Assembly (NCBI GenBank): GCA_013140805.1
Contig: JABFRW010000074.1
Location: forward strand, 1-57,486
Direction of reading: 5' to 3'
Source of the DNA: Candidatus Eisenbacteria bacterium
GTDB taxonomy: Bacteria; Eisenbacteria; RBG-16-71-46
DNA: 57,486 nt
How positions within the stretch are numbered: the first letter of the stretch is position 1; each line of letters opens with the position of its first letter. Under the pieces are notes generated by a model. The model was not told the origin of the DNA, did no database searches, and was given only the letters and a program-made list of their open reading frames with translations. Both the position numbers and the translations under genes were made by a program. Shown in pieces: positions 17,210 to 33,227 of this stretch.

Positions 17210-17241
17210 CTGTCACGGGCGAGTGTCACCCCCCGTGACAG
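17210..17241. promoter_or_regulatory. Perfect 10-bp palindrome, possible enhancer site
   Basis: CTGTCACGGG (17210-17219) and CCCGTGACAG (17232-17241) are exact inverted repeats separated by 12 bp, with an extra half-site GTGTCAC at 17223-17229. It sits 95 bp after the sigma-54 regulator gene and about 190 bp before a -24/-12-like promoter, the usual distance of a bacterial enhancer. The TGTCAC/GTGACA form suits a dimeric Fis-type HTH. Binding by the adjacent regulator is inferred. Confidence 0.5.
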
Positions 17242-17430
17242 CCGCGTAAGTGATTGGCTCGCAATCGTTGAGCCTCGTTCGGTGCCTCCGAGCCACGTGT
17301 CACCCGAGCGCGTGCCGCGAGGCGGTGCGACTGCGCTCCGCCGCCCGCTCCGCCCGCGCCGCATGGATGAGCCGTTGATTCCATTGGACTTAGGAGCGCG
17401 AACCACGCATCGGGCAACTCGCAACGCGAC

Positions 17431-17446
17431 TGGCACGCTGGCTGCT
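17431..17446 (+). promoter_or_regulatory. Sigma-54 (-24/-12) promoter-like site
   Basis: TGGCACGCTGGCTGCT matches the consensus TGGCACG-N4-TTGCW at every defined position except one (C for the first T of TTGC), keeping the essential GG and GC at the correct spacing. No ORF follows convincingly, so the transcript may be non-coding or extend about 500 nt to the cytochrome gene. Confidence 0.5.
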
Positions 17447-17940
17447 CTAGTACTTCCGCGGGATACGGTTCAGAGCAGCAAGGTTTGGCTACATCGGGGG
17501 TCGAATTCCTGGGGGACGTTCGATCCGGCTTTGGGCGGGGGAAGTCACTGGCTCGCACCTCCAGCCACCTCCTGCATCACCGCCCGAAGCCAACCGATGC
17601 ACCCCGTTTCGAACCAGTCGTGCGGTTTCGTCGGCGCAGGATCGATCTTGGGTCTCGTACCCGGGTCCGGCGCCTACTCGTTCACTCCAACGCGAAAGGG
17701 GTGGGAGTCGGAAAAACGTCGGCTTGAAAATCGGTGAGTCGAAGTCAGTCGTTCACTAGTCGTTCACGAAACAAAAAAACTAAATACGCCCGGTCAACGA
17801 AGCTGGGAGGGCAGTGGACCTTTACCCGGTCATCCATTGTCTTCTCGGGAAGAGGCAGCCAGGGCGGTCGAACGAGACCCACACCTCATTTGACCCCACC
17901 CTTGGTTGCCTTTTCATATGAGCCGACTCCGCACTAGACC

Positions 17941-17969
17941 TTGGACGGCCTCGGACGCGGTGGTAGCCT
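17941..17969 (+). promoter_or_regulatory. Sigma-70-type promoter of the cytochrome c gene
   Basis: TTGGAC (17941-17946), a 17-bp spacer and TAGCCT (17964-17969). The ATG at 17977 begins eight bases after the end of the -10 box, at about the expected transcription start, and no ribosome binding site is possible in the gap, so a leaderless mRNA is predicted. Confidence 0.6.
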
Positions 17970-17976
17970 GCCGCCC

Positions 17977-18468
17977 ATGCTCGATCCCATTCGAAGTGCC
18001 CGCCGTTTCTCACGCCCGCTCGCCCGTGCTCCGTGGATTCTCGTCGGCTGCATGATTGCCGGAGTACTTGCGTTCGGTTGTGGTGGCTCAAAGGCAGGCG
18101 ACGGCGACGCAACGACTGGCGCGACCACGTCAGGTGTGCCGGCGACCGATCCGGCGGTTACGACTCCCTCGGACACCGTCGCCGCGACGCCGGTGGGCGC
18201 GGATCCGCTCGTGGCCGGTGCGAAGGTATACGCCAGCAAATGCGCGCTGTGCCACGGTCCCGGTGGCAAGGGTGATGGGCCGGCTTCCAAGGGACTCAAT
18301 CCCAAGCCGCGTGATCACACCGACAAGTCCTACATGTCGACGCTCTCGGACGAGGCGCTGCTCCACTCGATCCGCGAGGGCAAGGGCACGATGCCGGCAT
18401 GGGGCAAAGTGCTTAAACCCGAGGAGCTGAGCGCGGTCGCCATGTTCGTGCGCTCGCTCTCCAAGTAG
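17977..18468 (+). CDS. Lipoprotein c-type cytochrome
   Basis: Small periplasmic electron carrier tethered by a lipid. 163 residues: N-terminal basic region, hydrophobic core WILVGCMIAGVLAF, and the lipobox LAFGC with the acylated Cys followed by GG. A Thr/Ala/Pro-rich linker (about 45-80) precedes the cytochrome domain with haem motif CALCH and the distal Met in GTMPAWG. It resembles the cytochrome cbb3/CccA-like single-haem class. The ATG at 17977 was chosen because an upstream TTG in frame forms the promoter -35 box. Partner enzymes are not in the window. Confidence 0.87.
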   Translation: MLDPIRSARRFSRPLARAPWILVGCMIAGVLAFGCGGSKAGDGDATTGATTSGVPATDPAVTTPSDTVAATPVGADPLVAGAKVYASKCALCHGPGGKGDGPASKGLNPKPRDHTDKSYMSTLSDEALLHSIREGKGTMPAWGKVLKPEELSAVAMFVRSLSK

Positions 18469-18487
18469 CAGGCGAATCAGAGCCTGC
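18468..18487 (+). terminator. Possible terminator after the cytochrome c gene
   Basis: GCAGGC (18468-18473) pairs with GCCTGC (18482-18487) over an 8-nt loop and is followed by GCTTCTT. The T content is low, so this is weak. It separates the cytochrome from the tRNA promoter at 18493. Confidence 0.3.
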
Positions 18488-18492
18488 GCTTC

Positions 18493-18522
18493 TTGACAGT
18501 GCTCTCGCTGGCCGCATAGATT
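18493..18522 (+). promoter_or_regulatory. Strong sigma-70 promoter of the tRNA-tuf cluster
   Basis: TTGACA (18493-18498), an 18-bp spacer, TAGATT (18517-18522), with the first tRNA starting 25 bp later. Both boxes and the spacing are identical to those at 18933 and 32607. Confidence 0.8.
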
Positions 18523-18546
18523 GCGGCCGCTCTCGCCCGGCGTCAC

Positions 18547-18619
18547 GCTGGCGTAGCTCAATTGGTAGAGCATCTCATTTGTAATGAGAGGGTTGGGGGT
18601 TCGAGTCCCTTCGCCAGCT
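18547..18619 (+). tRNA. tRNA-Thr (TGT)
   Basis: A 73-nt cloverleaf with acceptor arms GCTGGCG and CGCCAGC and discriminator T. The anticodon stem CTCAT/ATGAG carries loop TTTGTAA, giving anticodon TGT. The T-arm contains GTTCGAGTC. The 3' CCA is not encoded. First of four tRNAs in the same order as the E. coli thrU-tyrU-glyT-thrT-tufB cluster. Confidence 0.93.
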
Positions 18620-18674
18620 TTGCCTGCTCCCGTTCGATGATTCGGTGCCCGGGAGCGCATGACGTCGTGTTTCT

Positions 18675-18760
18675 GGAGGGATGCCCGAGCGGCCAAAGGG
18701 AGCAGACTGTAAATCTGCCGGCTTATGCCTTCGAAGGTTCGAATCCTTCTCCCTCCACCA
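18675..18760 (+). tRNA. tRNA-Tyr (GTA)
   Basis: An 86-nt type II tRNA including encoded CCA. Acceptor arms GGAGGGA and TCCCTCC, discriminator A, anticodon loop with GTA (CTGTAAA) on the stem CAGA/TCTG, and the long variable arm expected for bacterial tRNA-Tyr. Confidence 0.95.
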
Positions 18761-18784
18761 TTTTGTTTTTTGACAAAGACTTGA

Positions 18785-18859
18785 GCGGGAATAGCTCAGT
18801 GGTAGAGCGTCAGCCTTCCAAGCTGAGGGTCGCGGGTTCGAATCCCGTTTCCCGCTCCA
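18785..18859 (+). tRNA. tRNA-Gly (TCC)
   Basis: A 75-nt tRNA including encoded CCA. Acceptor arms GCGGGAA and TTCCCGC, anticodon loop CTTCCAA giving TCC, T-arm with GGTTCGAAT. It reads the GGA/GGG glycine codons that are unusually common in the nearby tuf gene. Confidence 0.95.
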
Positions 18860-18932
18860 TTTTCCCGCCTCGAAAGAGCACCCGGACCCGCCTGCCCGGG
18901 GAGAGGATTTTCCCGTGCCGAACGATTTCGGA

Positions 18933-18962
18933 TTGACACAGTTGCCGTCGCTTCACTAGATT
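18933..18962 (+). promoter_or_regulatory. Second strong sigma-70 promoter, before tRNA-Thr(GGT)
   Basis: TTGACA (18933-18938), 18-bp spacer, TAGATT (18957-18962), identical in both boxes and spacing to the promoter at 18493. It starts a transcript about 160 nt upstream of tRNA-Thr(GGT) and tuf. The 18860-19126 gap holds nothing else recognisable. Confidence 0.78.
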
Positions 18963-19126
18963 ACGGCGCTCACACCGATCCCCGCCGGCTCTCTTCACGG
19001 GCGCCGCACGGGAGATCGCGTCTTTGTGCGCCCAACGCCTCCTCGCGATCTCAGCCATTGCACAGCACTGCACCGCCGCGAAGCCACTCCGCGCGTGCTG
19101 TCCGATGATGAGCCGAAGGCGAATGC

Positions 19127-19202
19127 GCCCACGTAGCTCAGTCGGTAGAGCATCTCCATGGTAAGGAGAAGGTCATCGGTTCGATTCCGATCGTGGGCTC
19201 CA
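19127..19202 (+). tRNA. tRNA-Thr (GGT)
   Basis: A 76-nt tRNA including encoded CCA. Acceptor arms GCCCACG and CGTGGGC, anticodon stem TCTCC/GGAGA with loop ATGGTAA giving GGT. It is the second threonine tRNA of the cluster and the last before tuf. Confidence 0.94.
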
Positions 19203-19381
19203 TCACCGCACCATTGACTCGAGAACACGGCGTGTCGGACTCACCGACCGCTCGAACAACGAACGTTTCGATCGCAGGCCGCTGAACCGCACAGTGCCCG
19301 CTTCGGCGGGAAAACGTGGTTCGTGGTCGCATGGCAGATACCGGTCGCAGACGCGCGCCGCGCGTCGATCGAGGAGCGCTT

Positions 19382-20582
<1,201 letters not shown>

Positions 20583-20607
20583 ACGTGGTTCAGAGAGGAC
20601 GAGTGCC

Positions 20608-20757
20608 ATGCGCGACCAAGTGACGCTCGCGTGCAACGACTGCAAGCGGCGCAACTACATCACGAAGAAGAACAAGCGGCTGCATCCGGACCGCGTCGAA
20701 TTCAAGAAGTTCTGCCCGAGCTGTCGCAAGCACACGCCGCACAAGGAAACGCGCTGA
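20608..20757 (+). CDS. rpmG: 50S ribosomal protein L33
   Basis: 49 residues from the ATG at 20608 (GAGAGGACGAG upstream). Zinc-binding form with CNDC and CPSC pairs and the NYITKKNK core. It lies between tuf and tRNA-Trp, 25 nt after tuf, as in many bacteria where rpmG-secE-nusG follow tuf. Longer in-frame extensions overlap tuf and are rejected. Confidence 0.95.
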   Translation: MRDQVTLACNDCKRRNYITKKNKRLHPDRVEFKKFCPSCRKHTPHKETR

Positions 20758-20790
20758 CGCGTCCGAAGTGGACGGTGGGACGGCAGAGGT

Positions 20791-20868
20791 AGGCCTGTAG
20801 CTCAGCCTGGCTAGAGCACCGGTCTCCAAAACCGGGTGTCGGGGGTTCGAATCCCTCCAGGCCTGCCA
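20791..20868 (+). tRNA. tRNA-Trp (CCA)
   Basis: A 78-nt tRNA with encoded CCA. Acceptor arms AGGCCTG and CAGGCCT, anticodon loop CTCCAAA giving anticodon CCA, T-arm GGTTCGAAT, discriminator G as usual for tRNA-Trp. It is placed between rpmG and secE, a common arrangement. Confidence 0.95.
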
Positions 20869-20954
20869 TCTTTCGGGCGGGGCGAGGCGGTGGCGCGGAT
20901 CAGCGGGGACGACGCCGGCCGATCGGGAGCCGGTGAAGACCGAGGAACGACGAA

Positions 20955-21146
20955 ATGTCTTGGACCGAGAAAATTCAGGAGTTCGTGAAGGACGTGCGAG
21001 TCGAGGTCGGCCGCGTGAGCTGGCCGACTCGTGAGGAGCTGCGCGATTCGACGGTCGTCGTGATCGTGACGGTGCTGATCGTGTCGGCATTCATTGGAGT
21101 CGTCGACCGCATTCTGAACTTCGGACTGTCCAGGCTGTTCGGCTGA
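20955..21146 (+). CDS. secE: Preprotein translocase subunit SecE
   Basis: 63-residue single-spanning subunit of the SecYEG channel. An amphipathic N-terminal helix with the conserved EVGRVSWPTREEL block is followed by one membrane segment (about 32-50, VVVIVTVLIVSAFIGVV). Short form without the extra two helices of E. coli SecE. Upstream of nusG in the usual pair. Confidence 0.95.
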   Translation: MSWTEKIQEFVKDVRVEVGRVSWPTREELRDSTVVVIVTVLIVSAFIGVVDRILNFGLSRLFG

Positions 21147-21159
21147 TCGCGTAGGCGGG

Positions 21160-21206
21160 CGCGGCCGAGGGCCGCGACCGCACCAACCGCCGGGAGGGCT
21201 CCCGGC
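21160..21206 (+). promoter_or_regulatory. Two consecutive hairpins in the secE-nusG gap
   Basis: CGCGGCC/GGCCGCG (21160-21166 with 21170-21176, 3-nt loop) and GCCGGGA/TCCCGGC (21189-21195 with 21200-21206, 4-nt loop) are both perfect. They stand between secE and the nusG start at 21221, without T-runs, so processing, pausing or translational control is more likely than termination. Confidence 0.4.
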
Positions 21207-21220
21207 GAACGAGAGTTCTC

Positions 21221-21751
21221 ATGGACAAGAAGTGGTACGTGATCCACACGTATTCGGGTCACGAGAACAAGGTCAAGACGAACCTCGAGAAGGCGATCGG
21301 GGCCGCCGGGCTCGCGGAGCGCTTCGGTCAGATTCTGGTCGCGACCGAGGACTTCGCTGAGATGAAAGATGGAAAGCGAAAGATCACGAAGCGGAAGACG
21401 TTTCCGTCCTACGTGATGGTCGAAATGGAGCTCGACGACGAAACGCGACACCTGGTGCAGAACGTGCCGGGCGTGACGCGTTTCATCGGTTCGGGCCAGA
21501 GCGCCGTCGCCCTCAAGGAGAACGAGGTGCGGCGGATTCTCGGACAGATGGAACAGACGAAGAACAAGCCGGTGCCGACCGTGACGTTCCGAGTGGGCGA
21601 TCACGTGCGGGTGGTGGACGGGCCGTTCAGCGCGTTCTCCGGCGTGGTGGATGAAGTGAACAACGAGCGCGGCAAGGTGAAGGTGATGGTCAGCATCTTC
21701 GGTCGCGCGACCCCGGTGGAGCTCGATTTCCTTCAAGTTCAACCGGTGTGA
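21221..21751 (+). CDS. nusG: Transcription termination/antitermination factor NusG
   Basis: Binds RNA polymerase through its NGN domain and couples to Rho or ribosomal protein S10 through its KOW domain. 176 residues, the standard size: KKWYVIHTYSGHENKVKTNLE at the N-terminus, FPSYVMVEMELDDETRHLVQNVPGVTRFIG in the NGN core, and the C-terminal KOW with GDHVRVVDGPFSAFSGVVDEVN. ATG start 74 nt after secE. Confidence 0.97.
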   Translation: MDKKWYVIHTYSGHENKVKTNLEKAIGAAGLAERFGQILVATEDFAEMKDGKRKITKRKTFPSYVMVEMELDDETRHLVQNVPGVTRFIGSGQSAVALKENEVRRILGQMEQTKNKPVPTVTFRVGDHVRVVDGPFSAFSGVVDEVNNERGKVKVMVSIFGRATPVELDFLQVQPV

Positions 21752-21786
21752 GTCGGGCGTTCCGCGCCCGCTGAGGAGCAAGTCCG

Positions 21787-22212
21787 ATGGCGAAGCCGAT
21801 CCAGGCCATGGTGAAGCTGCAGTGCAATGCGGGCAACGCGACACCGGCTCCGCCGGTGGGACCGGCGCTCGGTCAGCACGGCATCAACATCATGGAGTTC
21901 TGCAAGCAGTTCAACGCCCGCACGCAGCATCAGACGGGTCTGGTCATCCCGGTCGTCATCACCGTCTACAACGACCGTTCGTTCACGTTCATCACGAAGA
22001 CCCCGCCGGCTGCGATTCTGCTCAAGCGTTCGGCGGGCCTGGCGAAGGGCTCCGGAGTTCCCAATCGCACCAAGGTTGGGACGGTGACCCGCGCACAGGT
22101 CCGTGAGATCGCCGAGCTCAAAGCCCCCGATCTGAATTCGGCCTCCGTCGAGGCGGCCGAACGCATGGTCATGGGAACCGCCCGCAGCATGGGCATCGAT
22201 ATCGCGGACTAG
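21787..22212 (+). CDS. rplK: 50S ribosomal protein L11
   Basis: 141 residues. Binds 23S rRNA at the GTPase centre and is needed for stringent response sensing. The Pro-rich N-terminus ([28 protein letters not shown]) and C-terminal [26 protein letters not shown] are intact. ATG with TGAGGAG upstream. A small hairpin, CGGGCG/CGCCCG, sits in the 35-nt gap after nusG. Confidence 0.97.
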   Translation: MAKPIQAMVKLQCNAGNATPAPPVGPALGQHGINIMEFCKQFNARTQHQTGLVIPVVITVYNDRSFTFITKTPPAAILLKRSAGLAKGSGVPNRTKVGTVTRAQVREIAELKAPDLNSASVEAAERMVMGTARSMGIDIAD

Positions 22213-22230
22213 GGAAGGGAAGGAACCGAA

Positions 22231-22434
22231 ATGGTGCGCCTGGAAAAGGCAGACGCTGATCTGCTCCTCAGAGGAAAGACCCCGCGCGAGATCTACGACA
22301 TCGTTCGTGATCGCGTGGCTCGTACTCCGGGAGCCAGCATCAACGATTTCTTCGACACGCTCGACTGGGTGGTCAGGGAAGGCTATGCCACGGAGGCCGA
22401 ACTCGAGGCGGTCGAAGAAGAAGGCGGCAACTGA
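22231..22434 (+). CDS. Unknown 67-residue protein between L11 and L1 genes
   Basis: I do not recognise a family. The ATG has an excellent purine-rich ribosome binding site (GGGAAGGGAAGGA) and starts 18 nt after rplK. 67 residues, acidic at the C-terminus (EAELEAVEEEGGN), no membrane segment and no Cys; predicted mostly helical, with LLLRGKTPREIYDIVRDRVA and SINDFFDTLDWVVREGYA as amphipathic stretches. Codon use is GC-ending like its neighbours. rplK and rplA are normally adjacent, so a coding insertion with good translation signals suggests a ribosome- or expression-linked role. Confidence 0.75.
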   Translation: MVRLEKADADLLLRGKTPREIYDIVRDRVARTPGASINDFFDTLDWVVREGYATEAELEAVEEEGGN

Positions 22435-22492
22435 TCCGAACGCCGTCGCGAGCCTCGCGGTTCGTGCCGGCGTGCGGTTGAACTCAAATCAC

Positions 22493-22523
22493 GTGGGAGT
22501 GACGGCATCCCCGTCACGCTCGC
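22493..22523 (+). promoter_or_regulatory. Hairpin in the leader before rplA
   Basis: GTGACGG (22499-22505) pairs with CCGTCAC (22511-22517) over a 5-nt loop and can extend outward with mismatches to 22493/22523. It lies in the 104-nt gap before rplA, just ahead of its GGAGGGA ribosome binding site. L1 represses its own operon by mRNA binding in E. coli, so an L1 site is possible, but the rRNA-mimic sequence cannot be confirmed by eye. Confidence 0.4.
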
Positions 22524-22538
22524 ACCACGGGAGGGACG

Positions 22539-23246
22539 ATGCAGCACGGCAAGAAGTATCGCGCCTCCGCTGATCTCGTCGTGAAGGCCGGACAGGTCAA
22601 AGACCTGGCCGAGGCCGTTCGACTGGTGAAGCAGACCTCGCGCGCGAAGTTCGACGAGACCATCGTGGTTTCGTCGCACCTCGGAGTGGACCCTCGCCAT
22701 TCCGATCAGCTGGTTCGCGGCACCGTCGTACTGCCGCACGGAACCGGCAAGAAGCTGCGAGTGCTGGTGCTCGCGAAGGCCGACAAGCAGAAAGAGGCGC
22801 AGGCGGCGGGCGCCGAACACGTCGGAGCCGAGGACTACGTCCAGAAGATCCAGGGCGGCTGGCTCGAAATCGACGCGATCATCGCCACGCCCGACATGAT
22901 GGGTGAGGTCGGCAAGCTCGGAAAGGTGCTCGGCCCGCGCGGGCTGATGCCGAATCCGAAGAGCGGCACGGTCACGTTCGACGTGGCGAAGGCCGTGAAG
23001 GAACTCAAGGCCGGCAAGATCGAATTCCGTGTCGACAAGGGCGCCAACGTGCACGCTCCGGTCGGCAAGGCTTCGTTTGCCGAGGCTCATCTGCTCGAGA
23101 ACATGACCACCTTCCTTCGCGAGCTGTTGCGCGCGAAGCCGCAGGCAACCAAGGGCACGTACATCAAGAGCCTCACTCTGAGCTCCACCATGGGACCCGG
23201 CATCATGCTGGACCCCGTGGCGGTCGCCTCCGGGTTGGGGGTCTAG
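22539..23246 (+). CDS. rplA: 50S ribosomal protein L1
   Basis: 235 residues, normal length. Forms the L1 stalk that guides deacylated tRNA out of the ribosome. Conserved segments: [63 protein letters not shown] and [21 protein letters not shown] with GGGAGGGACG upstream. Ends 9 nt before rplJ. Confidence 0.97.
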   Translation: MQHGKKYRASADLVVKAGQVKDLAEAVRLVKQTSRAKFDETIVVSSHLGVDPRHSDQLVRGTVVLPHGTGKKLRVLVLAKADKQKEAQAAGAEHVGAEDYVQKIQGGWLEIDAIIATPDMMGEVGKLGKVLGPRGLMPNPKSGTVTFDVAKAVKELKAGKIEFRVDKGANVHAPVGKASFAEAHLLENMTTFLRELLRAKPQATKGTYIKSLTLSSTMGPGIMLDPVAVASGLGV

Positions 23247-23255
23247 GAGCCCACG

Positions 23256-23780
23256 ATGCCGACCCAGGAAAAGGTGGACACCGTTGCGAAGGCCGTCTCG
23301 GATCTGAGCGGTGTGAATGGTCTGTTCCTCGCCGACTTCAGCGGCATGAGCGTCGAGAAGCTTTCGTTGCTCCGCAAGAAGTGCCGCGAGGAGGACATTC
23401 GCTTCAAGGTTCTCAAGAACACGCTGCTGCGCCGCGCGTTCCATGCGAACGGTATTCAGCAGCTCGACGAGTATCTGGTCGGGAACACCGGCCTGGTGTA
23501 CAGCAAGCGCGACGACGTTTCGCCGGCGCGCGTGCTGGTGACGTTCGCGAAGGAACACGAACGTCCCAAGGTGAAGGCCGCGGTCGTGAACGGCCGCCTG
23601 TACGACGACAAGGCGATCGCGGTGCTGGCGTCACTGCCGAGCCGCGAGGTGTTGCTGCAGCAGGTCCTCGGAACATTCATCGCTCCGATGACGCAGTTCC
23701 TCGCCGCGGTCGAAGCCGCGCTGCGTGTGCCGGCCCTCATGGCCGACGCGCTCGAGCGCGAACGATCCAAGGCGTCCTGA
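23256..23780 (+). CDS. rplJ: 50S ribosomal protein L10
   Basis: 174 residues. Anchors the L7/L12 dimers at the stalk base. [22 protein letters not shown] and [13 protein letters not shown] are typical, and the C-terminal helix (about 140-174) provides L12 docking sites. The gap to rplA is only 9 nt with an AGGAG site, leaving no space for the long L10 leader seen in many bacteria. Confidence 0.95.
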   Translation: MPTQEKVDTVAKAVSDLSGVNGLFLADFSGMSVEKLSLLRKKCREEDIRFKVLKNTLLRRAFHANGIQQLDEYLVGNTGLVYSKRDDVSPARVLVTFAKEHERPKVKAAVVNGRLYDDKAIAVLASLPSREVLLQQVLGTFIAPMTQFLAAVEAALRVPALMADALERERSKAS

Positions 23781-23862
23781 TCCCGAGCAATCACCGGGGC
23801 CTTCGCGCCCCGTTCCAAGTGTTCAATCCACGCCACACCCGTATCGGAAGGAGATCCAACCC

Positions 23863-24243
23863 ATGTCCGCCTCGATCGATCAGGTTCTCGACCTCATCGG
23901 AAACATGACCGTGCTCGAGCTCTCCGAGCTCAAGACCAAGTTCGAAGACAAGTTCGGCGTCACCGCCGCGGCCCCGATGATGGCGATGCCGATGGGTGGC
24001 ATGGCCGGCGCCGGCGCGGCCGTCGAAGAGAAGACCGAGTTCGCGGTGGTGCTGACCGGCGCGGGCGACAAGAAGATTCAGGTCATCAAGGTGGTGCGCG
24101 AGCTGACCGGTCTCGGCCTCAAGGAGGCGAAGGACCTGGTGGACGGCGCCCCGAAGAACGTGAAGGACGGCGTCAGCAAGGAAGAAGCCGCGAAGATGAA
24201 GGCGGCGCTGGAGGAGCAGGGCGCGTCCGTCGAGATCAAGTAA
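23863..24243 (+). CDS. rplL: 50S ribosomal protein L7/L12
   Basis: 126 residues. Acidic stalk protein that recruits translational GTPases. N-terminal dimerisation helices, Ala/Met/Gly-rich hinge ([15 protein letters not shown]), then the C-terminal domain [28 protein letters not shown]. The ATG at 23863 has a strong GGAAGGAGA site. The hairpin CGGGGC/GCCCCG (23796-23813) sits in the gap after rplJ. Confidence 0.96.
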   Translation: MSASIDQVLDLIGNMTVLELSELKTKFEDKFGVTAAAPMMAMPMGGMAGAGAAVEEKTEFAVVLTGAGDKKIQVIKVVRELTGLGLKEAKDLVDGAPKNVKDGVSKEEAAKMKAALEEQGASVEIK

Positions 24244-24278
24244 TCCGACCTTCGGCACCGTGTGGGTGGCCGACGCGG

Positions 24279-24313
24279 CCCGGATCGATTCCGCCGACGT
24301 GGAACGATCCGGG
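24279..24313 (+). promoter_or_regulatory. Strong stem-loop in the rplL-rpoB gap
   Basis: The arm 24279-24292 pairs with 24301-24313: 13 base pairs with a single bulged A and an 8-nt loop. No T-run follows. A second, weaker stem using CCGACGA and TCGTCGG lies between about 24335 and 24376. In E. coli the same gap carries an attenuator and an RNase III site that set the ratio of L12 to polymerase; the same role is inferred here from position. Confidence 0.5.
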
Positions 24314-24414
24314 GCCTGTTCCGCATCTCGCGCTCCGACGATTCGATCGGACGGCGGGATCGGATTCGTCGTCGGCGGCAGCGTGCGCATCCCATCGAGA
24401 AAGGCGGGAAGCCC

Positions 24415-28284
<3,870 letters not shown>

Positions 28285-28362
28285 TGCGCGCGGCGGCGTG
28301 ACGTCGCCCGGCCCGGTGCCACACCGGAAGCCGGCCGTCACCAACGGACCGAGGGAGAATCG

Positions 28363-32606
<4,244 letters not shown>

Positions 32607-32610
<4 letters not shown>

Positions 32611-32636
32611 CAGTCCTAAGCTAACTCTCGTAGATT
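32607..32636 (+). promoter_or_regulatory. Strong sigma-70 promoter of the str operon
   Basis: TTGACA (32607-32612, overlapping the rpoC stop), an 18-bp spacer and TAGATT (32631-32636). It is the third copy of the exact promoter pattern seen at 18493 and 18933 and gives an rpsL leader of about 90 nt. Confidence 0.8.
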
Positions 32637-32735
32637 CCCCGGCCTGCGCGGCAACGGCGCATGCTGTTCCTTCACGGATGCCGTGGCCTGCCTGACCGCG
32701 CAATCCCTTATTCGACAGAAGGCTGGAGGATTTTT

Positions 32736-33104
<369 letters not shown>

Positions 33105-33120
33105 GGGCACAATCGATACG

Positions 33121-33151
33121 GCGGACGGTGGCCCACCGGGCCATGGTCCGC
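33121..33151 (+). promoter_or_regulatory. Long hairpin between rpsL and rpsG
   Basis: GCGGACGGTGGCCC (33121-33134) pairs with GGGCCATGGTCCGC (33138-33151), 13 of 14 positions with a tight ACC loop. The 123-nt gap is otherwise without features. In E. coli S7 binds mRNA between rpsL and rpsG to repress its own synthesis; the place matches exactly, but S7 binding is inferred. Confidence 0.55.
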
Positions 33152-33227
33152 GCGTCGTGTTGGCCGTTGACGGATGGGTGCGCAACGCACTCGACGTCCG
33201 GCCCGAAGGTGGAGAGGAAGTCGACAC

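Larger units (their letters stand above)
17115..17940 (+). other. About 830-bp gap without a supported gene
   Basis: No reading frame here shows a recognisable domain, plausible composition or a good ribosome binding site. The longest (17153-17737 on +) crosses the palindrome and promoter-like site and looks spurious. Contents noted: a weak hairpin plus T5 (17172-17188), a perfect palindrome (17210-17241), a -24/-12-like promoter (17431-17446), and AT-richer DNA around 17740-17790 with an A7 run. The gap may encode a small RNA or be decayed sequence. Confidence 0.6.

Noticed and set aside
14176-17670. 13-nt inverted match CGGACCCGGGTAC flanking the sigma-54 regulator region as mobile-element ends
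   Set aside because: Matches of this length are expected by chance in 57 kb of GC-rich DNA, and there is no transposase or target duplication.
17153-17737. 194-residue open frame on + in the large gap
   Set aside because: Composition is irregular (rich in Arg, Ser, Pro and Trp), there is no domain or ribosome binding site, and it spans the palindrome and the promoter-like site.
17740-17790. AT-richer patch with A7 as a replication origin or promoter
   Set aside because: No DnaA-box series is present, and no pair of promoter boxes has acceptable spacing.
24262-24414. Longer N-terminus for RpoB from 24262
   Set aside because: It would translate the stem-loop region into a basic, unconserved stretch; the TTG at 24415 has a ribosome binding site and leads straight into the conserved N-terminus.
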